NCBI RefSeq assembly: GCF_036227125.1
Contig: NZ_CP109435.1
Location: forward strand, 4,216,001 to 4,280,000
From: Streptomyces sp. NBC_01485
GTDB taxonomy: Bacteria > Actinomycetota > Actinomycetes > Streptomycetales > Streptomycetaceae
Direction of reading: 5' to 3'
DNA: 64,000 bases
Within the stretch, counting starts at the first letter, position 1; every line of letters begins with the position of its first letter. The notes beneath the pieces were generated by a model, which was not told where the DNA came from, did no database searches, and worked only from the letters and a program-made list of their open reading frames with translations. Positions 57,860 to 64,000 of this stretch are shown in pieces. The translations under genes and the position numbers were made by a program.

Positions 57860-59452
57860 TCAGTCCTCCACCACGTCGCGGAACGACTTCAGGGCGCTGA
57901 GGCTCGGCACGAAGAAGTACTCGCCGCCCCGCATGAACGTCCACTGGCCGACGCGCTTCTTGAAGAAGAAGTCGACCACCGGCGGCGGGAACGTGCTGAA
58001 GTCCAGCTCGTTGCGCGACCCGTACTGCTTCGGCCAGCGCTGTTCGACGGCGTCCTCGCGTTTCTGGCCGTCCTTCAGCGTGCCGATCACCGGGTCGAGG
58101 CCGCTGCCGCCCCGCAGGAAGACCTCGTTGTTCGACCAGGCCGCCTGGATGAACTCGAACTGGTCGGCGATGCTGCTCTGCGCGCACAGGAACAGCAGCC
58201 CGACCTTCTCGTCCTGGCCCGGCTCCAGCGTCACCCTGCCGAAGCTGATGCCCCGGCGGGCGATCCGCTGCGTCCGCTCCTGGGTGACCGGCACCCCGAA
58301 CTGGCGCTGCTTGTCGCCGCGCGGGTTCGTCTTGCGGACGTGCGCCGTGAACGGGCAGCGCACGCCGTCGACGTCGGCGTCGAAGGTGAAGTTGTTCGGC
58401 TGGTCGCCCAGGCCTGCCACCTCCCGGTCCACCACCGGCGTGCCGTCCTTGAACCGGCCCACCATGTACGCCCCGGCCAGCGCGACGTCCTCCGCCGTGG
58501 GGTCCGACTTCGGGTGGGCGTGCCGGGCGATCTCGGCGGCGAGGAGCTTCTCGTCGTCGCGGAAGCCCTGCACGTTCTGCTCCAGCTTGCGGTACACGAA
58601 GTACGAGCCGTAGGCGGAGTCGTCGCCGCCCGGGTCCGGGACGAGCACCTGGCCGAGGGGCGCGCTGGGGTCGTACTGGTCGATGCCGCCCTGCCGGGTC
58701 CGCGCGCCGGCGATGTCGCGGGCGAAGAACAGGGGCTGGCTGATGCCGTCGACGAAGCCGAAGTGCTCGCGCACGGGCGCCTTGGGGTCCGGCTTGCCGT
58801 CCGCGCCCAGGCGCATGGCGGCGCCGGTCTCCTCGCCGAGCACGGCCCCGAGCGCGGTGAGCTCCTCCTTCAGATCGGCGACGAGGCCCTCCAGCCGCTG
58901 CTCGACGTCGTCGGCGACGATCACCAGGGCGTGCAGCGTCTTCTGGAACGTCCCTTCCCACTTCTCCACGGGCGGGTCGTTGAGGAAGGCCGCCCGGTCC
59001 TTGGCCCCGGCGACGAAGGACGGGTCGTCGGGCGTGTTCTCGTCGCCGAGCCGCAGGTCCCGGTAGCCGTCGGACGACAGCAGCACGCCCACGAAGGGGT
59101 CGCTGGCGGACTCCAGCAGCGCCCGGTGGTCCTTCGCCGTGATCGCGCCGTTCGCGTCCAGCGTGTCCTGCAGCTCCCGGTACTTCTTCGCCTCGTCCCA
59201 CTGCTGGAGGGCCGAGGTGACCCGGTCGGCGGCGACCATCTCGGCCAGCCACTGCCGGGCCTGCTTCCGCCGCTCGGGGGTGTCGGTCTTGAAGGTGATG
59301 AACAGGTGGCGGCTGTTGTCGCGCCCGTGGCTCTTGAGGATGTTCCCCTGGAGGTCGCCCAGGGCCTTCCTCAGGGCCTCTCGCGTGTTGCGGGTCGGCG
59401 GGATCTCGGGATTGTCCGGATCGATGGCGGTCTGCTTCAGGTCGATTGCCAT
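57860..59452 (-). CDS. DyP-type heme peroxidase
   Basis: A 530-residue dye-decolorizing peroxidase starting ATG GCA ATC (59450-59452). The distal GxxDG motif is in HFGFVDGISQPLFFARDIAG (about residues 230-250) and the proximal heme His is in CPFTAHVRKTNPRGDKQRQF (about residue 360). It is larger than encapsulated bacterial DyPs and has an N-terminal helical extension; no TAT signal. DyPs oxidise phenols, dyes and lignin-like compounds with H2O2. First gene of the redox operon, with two H2O2-capable flavoproteins downstream. Confidence 0.94.
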   Translation of the reverse strand: MAIDLKQTAIDPDNPEIPPTRNTREALRKALGDLQGNILKSHGRDNSRHLFITFKTDTPERRKQARQWLAEMVAADRVTSALQQWDEAKKYRELQDTLDANGAITAKDHRALLESASDPFVGVLLSSDGYRDLRLGDENTPDDPSFVAGAKDRAAFLNDPPVEKWEGTFQKTLHALVIVADDVEQRLEGLVADLKEELTALGAVLGEETGAAMRLGADGKPDPKAPVREHFGFVDGISQPLFFARDIAGARTRQGGIDQYDPSAPLGQVLVPDPGGDDSAYGSYFVYRKLEQNVQGFRDDEKLLAAEIARHAHPKSDPTAEDVALAGAYMVGRFKDGTPVVDREVAGLGDQPNNFTFDADVDGVRCPFTAHVRKTNPRGDKQRQFGVPVTQERTQRIARRGISFGRVTLEPGQDEKVGLLFLCAQSSIADQFEFIQAAWSNNEVFLRGGSGLDPVIGTLKDGQKREDAVEQRWPKQYGSRNELDFSTFPPPVVDFFFKKRVGQWTFMRGGEYFFVPSLSALKSFRDVVED

Positions 59453-59785
59453 AACACCTCATTCGCCCCAAAAGGGGCACGCGTAACCGCGCCGACATGC
59501 TTGCCTTCCGCATATGCGAAGGGCAAGAAGGCGGCTCGACGTGCACATATGGACAGCAAAGGTGAGGTTTGCGTATGCCAGCGGCATTCACTCCCGGGGA
59601 GCAGTGACGTCCGCGCCAAACCCACCATCCGAGTGGGATCCGACGAACGCCTGACCGGCCCCGAAACCCCCCGTCGCACAGAGGTTCCCGACCATGCGCC
59701 TCATTCGCATGAATTGCACCGACCTGGCGGCGTTACGGACGGTGACGCCCCCCGCAAGGGGAGGGGGGAGGGGGACGTAGCGCCA
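59453..59785. other. promoter region of the redox operon
   Basis: No gene is seen. A small stem GCCCC-AAAA-GGGGC (59465-59478) lies beside the DyP start, and a 28-bp palindrome at 59500. CACATATG occurs at about 59545. The rest has no clear feature. Confidence 0.5.
59500..59527. promoter_or_regulatory. 28-bp imperfect palindrome upstream of the DyP gene
   Basis: CTTGCCTTCCGCAT / ATGCGAAGGGCAAG, 14-bp arms with two mismatches and no spacer; centre CGCATATGCG. It lies 48-75 bp before the DyP start, the usual place for an operator. Confidence 0.65.
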
Positions 59786-59821
59786 GAACTGTGACACTCC
59801 GGGTGGAAAGTGTCACAGTTC
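59786..59821. repeat. GTGTCACA-type hairpin, copy 6
   Basis: GAACTGTGACACT (59786-59798) and AGTGTCACAGTTC (59809-59821), perfect 13-bp arms with a 10-base loop, 138 bp after the AfsR-type stop. AC/GT here replaces AT/AT of copy 1, another compensatory change. Confidence 0.85.
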
Positions 59822-59958
59822 CACGGAGTCGGTGTAACTGCGGGCACCACCGATGGCGCCGGGGGCCCGCCGCACCGATCCTTGAGCGGCAGGCGGAGGC
59901 TGGCGGCGGAGGGGGATCGGTGCGGCGAGGTGGGGCCGGGTGCGGGGCCGGTGCGGCC

Positions 59959-62900
59959 TCAGGCGTGCGGGGTGGAGGCGGCGGACGGGTCGTGGTGGTC
60001 GTCGGTGTCCGGTCCGGGGTGGTCGAGGCGGGCGAGGCGGGCGAGGCGGGCGCGGACCTCGTAGGCGTCGGACCGGTCGAGTTCCTCCAGCAGGACCAGG
60101 GCCTGCTGCCAGGCCGTCCGGGCCGCCTCCGGGTCGTCGGCCGCGCGGAGGGCGTCGCCGAGGCGGACGAGGGTGCCGGCCTCGTTCGGGCTGTCCTTGA
60201 GGAAACGGTAGCGGGAGACGGCCTGTTCGTAGCAGGTCACGGCGCTCTGGCCGTTCCCGAGGCAGTGGTGGGCGTGGCCCATGGTGTTCCAGGCGCCTGC
60301 CTGCCCCCTGACGTGGTCCAGTTCCCGCAGCAGCGGCAGGGCGAGCCGGCAGGAGGCGATGGCCTGTTCGTGATCCCCGAGCATGGTGTGGCACCAGCCG
60401 ATCGCGGCCAGGCTCTCGGCCGCCCCCGGACGGTGCCCGGCGGCCTGGTACAGCGCGAGGGCCTGCTGCGCCTGGCCCAGCGCCTCCCGGTCGCGGCCCT
60501 GCCGGTGCAGGGTGAAGGTGAGGCTGAGCCGCACCCGGCCCTGCGCGGCGCAGTTGCCGATCGCCGTGTACAGCAGGAGGGCGTCGTCGAGGTGGGCGCG
60601 GGCGTTGTCGAACCGGTTCAACTGGGCGTACGCGCCGCCGAGATCGCGGTGGATCCTGGCCTGTTCGGCCGGACCGCCCTTGCGTCGCGTGGCCGCCAGG
60701 GCGATGAGCTGGACGGCTATCTGGTCGTACCAGTGCCCCCGCCGGTCGAAGTAGGGCTGCATCGCCCAGGCGAGTTGCCAGACGTATGAGTCGAAGCCGG
60801 TGTCGACGGCCTTCCCGACCACCGCCATGATCACGGCGTGCTCGGCGGCGAACCAGTCCAACGCACCGCGGTGGTCGCCCAGTTCCTCCGGCGTGACCCC
60901 CTCGCCGACCGGCCCGGGGTGCGGATCCTCCCGGTGGGACGCGATGAGTCGGGCGCCGCCGTGGGCGGTGTGCAGATAGTGGCCGAGCATCCGGTCGAGG
61001 GCGGCGCGGCGCTCGTCCTCGGATTCCTCGGCTTCCAGGAGTTCACCGGCGTAGGCCCGCAGCAGGTCGTGGAAGACGTAACGGCACGGACGGTGGTGGA
61101 TGAGGAGATGAGCACCCGTCAGTTCGGCGAGCAGCGGGCGGAGTCGAGCCACGGAGAGGCCGGCGAGGCCCGCCGCCGCGGCCCGGGACACGTCGGGGCC
61201 GGGGTGCAGCGCGAGCAGCCGGAAGAGGCGCGCGGCGGCCGGGCTGAGCGCACGGTAGGACCAGGAGAACACGGTCCGTACGTTGCTCACCGCGTCCATG
61301 TCCTCGAACGAGTCGAGGCTGCCGTGCGACTGCCGCAGTACGGCGGCGGTGGAGGCCAGGGAGAAGGTGGGATGCGCCACCGCGTGGGCGGCGACGATGG
61401 CCAGCGCCAGGGGCAGCCGCGAGCACAGGGAGATGATCTCCGCCACCGCCCGTGGTTCCGCCGCGACCCGGTCGGCGCCGAGCCGGTTGATCAGGGTGTC
61501 GCGGGCCTCGTTGATGGTGAGCAGGCCGAGGGTGAGGGGATGGGCGCCGTTGGCGGCGACCAGGCCCTGGAGGTGGTTGCGGCTGGTGATCAGGACCAGG
61601 CAGCCGGGTGCGCCGGGCAGCAGCGGGCGGACCTGTTCGGCGTCGCGGGCGTTGTCCAGCACCACCAGCACCCGTCGGTTCACGACGAGGCTGCGGTAGA
61701 GGGCGGCCTGCGCGTCGAGCCCGGCCGGGATCCGCTGCGGCGGCACCCCGAACGCGTCCAGGAAGCCGCGCACCGCCTCGGCCGGGGCCACGGCGGAGCC
61801 CTCGGGGCCGAACCCGCGCAGGTCGACGAAGAGTTGGCCGTCGGGGAAGCGGTGGGCGACCCGGTGGGCCAGGTGGACGGCGAGCGTGGTCTTGCCGATG
61901 CCCGCCATGCCGTCGATCGCGCTGATCACCACGGGGGCGGTGGGTCTGCCGTCGTCGGGCAACAGCGCGAACACGCGGGCGAGTTCGGCCCGCCGACCGG
62001 TGAACGCCGCGAGATCGCCCGGCAGTTGGGCAGGGCGCGCCTCGGCATAGGGCAGGGGGGCCGCGACGCCCACCCCACCGTCCACCCCACCACCCACCTC
62101 ACCGTCCAGTGGTTCGTTCGGCGGGCTGTCCGGGCCAGGCGGTTCGCCGTCCGGCTGCGGCGGCGGGTCCGGGGCGGCGGCGGGTGCGGAGGCCGTCGGT
62201 GCGATGTGGCGTACGGCCGGTTCCAGGGCGGAGGTGTCGTGGCGGAGGATCGCCAGTTGTATGGCGCGCAGTTCGGGGCCCGGTTCGAGGCCGAAGTCCT
62301 CGGCGAGGAGGGCGCGGAACCGCTCGTACCGCTGGAGTGCCTCGGGGGTGCGCCCGGACAGGTACAGGGCGCGGATCAGCAGGGCCCAGGCCGTCTCCCG
62401 CAGGTGGGTGGCCGCCGTGAGTTCCTCCGCCGCGACGACCGCCTGCTCGGTCTCGCCCGCCTCGATCAGCGCGTTGACGCGGACCTGCTGTGCGGCGAGC
62501 CGTACGTCGTCCAGCCGGGCGATCTCCGGGACGGCGAACGCGTGGTCGGCGGCGTCGGCGAGGGCCGCGCCGCGCCACATGAGCAGCGCCCGCTCGATCT
62601 CCGTGCGGGCGCCGTGGGCGTCGCCGGCCGACAGCAGCCGCCTGCCACGGCTCAGGGACCGCTCGAAGCGCACGGTGTCCCGGGCCTCCGGAGGGATCCG
62701 CAGGGCATACCCGTTCGGACCGCCGACCAGGACGCCGGAGCGGGCGCGGGCGCCGCGTCCCGGTTCCAGTAAGGAGCGCAGTCTGCTGATGTGGGCGTGG
62801 ACCGACGACACGGCGCTGGGCGGCGGGCGGCCGTCCCACAGGTCCTCGCACAGCCGGTCCATGCGCACGGGCCGGCCGTTCTCCATGAGGAGGCGGATCA

Positions 62901-63087
62901 GCAGCACCCGGCGTTTGCGCGGACCCGGATCGAGCGGTAAGCCCGCTCTCCGGACGGTGAGCGGACCGAGCAGACTGAACTCGTGCCCCGCCCCGGTCTC
63001 TTGCCCCGCCCCGGCTTCGTGTGCCGCCCCGGCCTCTTGCTCCGCCCCGGCTTCGTCCGAGGGTTCTGGTTCGTCGCTGATAGCCAT
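59959..63087 (-). CDS. AfsR/SARP-family regulator with NB-ARC and TPR domains (TTA-containing)
   Basis: A 1042-residue regulator. A repetitive acidic N-terminus (EAGAEQEAGAAHEAGAGQET) precedes the OmpR-type winged helix (residues 37-130: FSLLGPLTVRRAGLPLDPGP, SAVSSVHAHISRLRSLLEPG), the BTAD domain (about 140-290), a Pro-rich linker, NB-ARC ATPase (Walker A GMAGIGKTTLAVHL at about 394, Walker B RVLVVLDNARD at about 474) and C-terminal TPRs (LGNGQSAVTCYEQAVSRYRF). AfsR-type proteins activate secondary metabolism. Leu50 is encoded by TTA (62938-62940), so translation should need the bldA tRNA. It is divergent from the gene at 63443 over a set of phased repeats, and transcribed in the same direction as the redox operon. 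Confidence 0.93.
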   Translation of the reverse strand: MAISDEPEPSDEAGAEQEAGAAHEAGAGQETGAGHEFSLLGPLTVRRAGLPLDPGPRKRRVLLIRLLMENGRPVRMDRLCEDLWDGRPPPSAVSSVHAHISRLRSLLEPGRGARARSGVLVGGPNGYALRIPPEARDTVRFERSLSRGRRLLSAGDAHGARTEIERALLMWRGAALADAADHAFAVPEIARLDDVRLAAQQVRVNALIEAGETEQAVVAAEELTAATHLRETAWALLIRALYLSGRTPEALQRYERFRALLAEDFGLEPGPELRAIQLAILRHDTSALEPAVRHIAPTASAPAAAPDPPPQPDGEPPGPDSPPNEPLDGEVGGGVDGGVGVAAPLPYAEARPAQLPGDLAAFTGRRAELARVFALLPDDGRPTAPVVISAIDGMAGIGKTTLAVHLAHRVAHRFPDGQLFVDLRGFGPEGSAVAPAEAVRGFLDAFGVPPQRIPAGLDAQAALYRSLVVNRRVLVVLDNARDAEQVRPLLPGAPGCLVLITSRNHLQGLVAANGAHPLTLGLLTINEARDTLINRLGADRVAAEPRAVAEIISLCSRLPLALAIVAAHAVAHPTFSLASTAAVLRQSHGSLDSFEDMDAVSNVRTVFSWSYRALSPAAARLFRLLALHPGPDVSRAAAAGLAGLSVARLRPLLAELTGAHLLIHHRPCRYVFHDLLRAYAGELLEAEESEDERRAALDRMLGHYLHTAHGGARLIASHREDPHPGPVGEGVTPEELGDHRGALDWFAAEHAVIMAVVGKAVDTGFDSYVWQLAWAMQPYFDRRGHWYDQIAVQLIALAATRRKGGPAEQARIHRDLGGAYAQLNRFDNARAHLDDALLLYTAIGNCAAQGRVRLSLTFTLHRQGRDREALGQAQQALALYQAAGHRPGAAESLAAIGWCHTMLGDHEQAIASCRLALPLLRELDHVRGQAGAWNTMGHAHHCLGNGQSAVTCYEQAVSRYRFLKDSPNEAGTLVRLGDALRAADDPEAARTAWQQALVLLEELDRSDAYEVRARLARLARLDHPGPDTDDHHDPSAASTPHA

Positions 63088-63280
63088 GCAAAGTAAGGGC
63101 GCGGAGCAGCAGCGGCCCCCGCCCGACCCCCTTCAGGTCACCCCTGCGGCCGACCGTGGACGACCGCGCTCCCCACCCGCAAAAAGCGGCCCCCGTCGCC
63201 GTCATATTGTCCCACGCTTCAACTTCATCGCCTCGGAGAACACGGTGCTCCCACCATCCGCGATCCGGCCGAAAAGCGGG
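63088..63280. other. part of the divergent region between two regulators
   Basis: No gene; the 355-bp gap 63088-63442 also contains the phased repeats at 63281. GAATC/CGATTC elements and TTGTCG...TATGG near 63352 could belong to the rightward promoter. Confidence 0.4.
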
Positions 63281-63335
63281 GACAAGAAGCAGACAAGCGG
63301 CAGACAAGACGCGGGCAAGATGCGGCCAAGTCGGG
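63281..63335. promoter_or_regulatory. five phased 11-bp direct repeats, SARP-type binding site
   Basis: GACAAGAAGCA, GACAAGCGGCA, GACAAGACGCG, GGCAAGATGCG and GCCAAGTCGGG follow one another without gaps. An 11-bp period (one helix turn) with a conserved 6-base core (G-C-CAAG) is the layout that OmpR-type SARP regulators bind. They lie 108 bp upstream of the gene at 63443 and 194 bp before the AfsR-type start. Confidence 0.75.
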
Positions 63336-63442
63336 TGCCACACAGTGCAGTTGTCGTATGGAGCAGGCCTCCGGCCAGCCGAAACGATTCGGCGAATCGG
63401 GCCGGCGCGGCACTATGTCTGACGCGTGTAAAGGAACCCTTG

Positions 63443-64000
63443 ATGCCTTCGGCCAGCGCGCCCTCGTCGCTCTGTGACTTCTGCGGTGACGCGATTCACA
63501 GCACCAACAGCGGTAACCGGAAAACGTCTTCCAAGTACTGCTCGAACGCCTGCCGACAACGCGCGTACCGCCGGCGGCTCAAGGGCGACGGAATGAACAC
63601 GTCGGACTCCACCGGGCTCCCGGAGCGGCTGAGCAGCTTCGTCGGCCGGACCGAGGAACTCGTCGAGCTGGGACGGCTGTTACGTACCACACGGGTACTG
63701 ACGCTGACCGGCCCCGCCGGAGTGGGCAAGACCCGCCTCGCGGTCGAACTCGCCGCCCAGGAGCACCGCGGCGGGCGCAGCGAGGCCGTGCTCGTGGAAC
63801 TGGGCGCGGTGATCAGGGGCGAGGTCGCACGGCAGCGGATCACGGTGGCGGCGGGCGGAGTCGGGGTCGGCGACACGGCGGCGTCGATCACGGATCCGCC
63901 GGGCACCCCGTTCGCCGCGGGCGGCGACCGGCTGCTGGTGCTGGACAACTGCGAGCACGTCCTCGACGACTGCGGTCTGGTCCTCGGCGAGCTGCTGTCC
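63443..64000 (+). CDS. zinc-ribbon / NB-ARC ATPase regulator, N-terminal part (TTA-containing, runs off the window)
   Basis: The ATG (63443) follows AAGGA; the frame is open to the window end (186 codons). The N-terminus is a Cys4 module, SLCDFCGDAIHS then YCSNACRQRAYRRRL (Cys 11, 14, 33, 37). It leads into SSFVGRTEELVELGRLLRTT and the P-loop LTLTGPAGVGKTRLAVELAA, and later GGDRLLVLDNCEHVLDDC (Walker B): the ATPase part of AfsR- or LuxR-type large regulators. Codon 80 is TTA (63680-63682), so it should be bldA-dependent. The C-terminal part, which would show TPR repeats or a LuxR domain, lies outside the window. Confidence 0.8.
   Translation, partial: MPSASAPSSLCDFCGDAIHSTNSGNRKTSSKYCSNACRQRAYRRRLKGDGMNTSDSTGLPERLSSFVGRTEELVELGRLLRTTRVLTLTGPAGVGKTRLAVELAAQEHRGGRSEAVLVELGAVIRGEVARQRITVAAGGVGVGDTAASITDPPGTPFAAGGDRLLVLDNCEHVLDDCGLVLGELLS

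Noticed and set aside
63281..63335. Phased 11-bp repeats as a CRISPR array or phage attachment site
   Set aside because: There are no spacers and no integrase or cas gene; unit length and position fit a SARP-type binding site.

Overview
The window is chromosomal DNA of a Streptomyces-type actinomycete. The GC content is very high, GTG and TTG starts are common, and leucine TTA codons are nearly absent. Several marker loci are typical of the genus: a CIRCE-controlled groEL without groES, a CdgB-like diguanylate cyclase, a DasR-type nagK-nagA operon, two WhiJ-like XRE/DUF397 loci and an AfsR/SARP regulator. The order groEL - cold shock - metO/metM - gpgS - otsA/otsB - nagKA - cdgB - arfB - terD matches what I remember of the S. 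coelicolor core chromosome. The window therefore looks like core DNA with small accessory inserts. The last 12 kb is the most accessory-like part.

Layout. 1-8 kb: information-processing ATPases (a WYL/helicase-associated protein, an XPB-type helicase, the rifamycin-protection RNA-polymerase motor HelR). 8-11.5 kb: first WhiJ-like locus and a VanZ-like membrane protein with an in-frame stop. 11.8-17 kb: CutC, an HD phosphohydrolase, acetyltransferase, MurQ and a frameshifted MurNAc-type PTS permease. 17-23 kb: Old Yellow Enzyme, a winged-helix protein, GroEL under two CIRCE operators, cold-shock protein. 23-25 kb: metO and metM under a SAM riboswitch. 25-33 kb: osmolyte and trehalose genes (gpgS, otsA, otsB), the amino-sugar operon nagK-nagA with two DasR boxes, and a PfkB kinase. 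33-38.5 kb: cdgB, flavin reductase, GNAT, an ECF-sigma remnant, arfB, terD. 38.5-41.5 kb: second, partly decayed WhiJ-like locus. 41.7-48.4 kb: SDR/LysR pair, an imine-reductase remnant, a GNAT-Nudix fusion, a secreted M1 peptidase, a pentapeptide protein. 48.5-52 kb: MFS exporter, FAD amine-oxidase-like protein, rhomboid-like protein. 52.2-59.5 kb: six-gene redox operon (DyP peroxidase, BBE-type oxidase, sugar-dehydrogenase small subunit, GMC oxidoreductase, VioB-type ferritin-like protein, ABM monooxygenase). 60-64 kb: a TTA-containing AfsR-type regulator divergent from a TTA-containing zinc-ribbon/NB-ARC protein, with five phased 11-bp repeats between them.

Several systems interlock. MurQ, the PTS permease, nagK-nagA and possibly CutC (DasR-like site) form amino-sugar recycling. 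MetM and MetO are expected to make homocysteine from O-phosphohomoserine with a thiocarboxylated carrier protein, shut off by SAM. The redox operon could couple H2O2-forming flavoproteins to a peroxidase, under bldA-dependent control.

The strongest unexplained signal is a dispersed hairpin with arms around TGTGACAC/GTGTCACA. There are at least six copies in 64 kb, with compensatory base changes, mostly just 3' of genes and once inside an open frame. Other intergenic repeats are nested in one another or translated into the NagA N-terminus. Three genes (VanZ-like, PTS EIIBC, WhiJ-locus anti-sigma) carry a single stop or frameshift. These may be real decay or base errors in the assembly. No tRNA, rRNA, CRISPR array, insertion sequence or integrase was seen.
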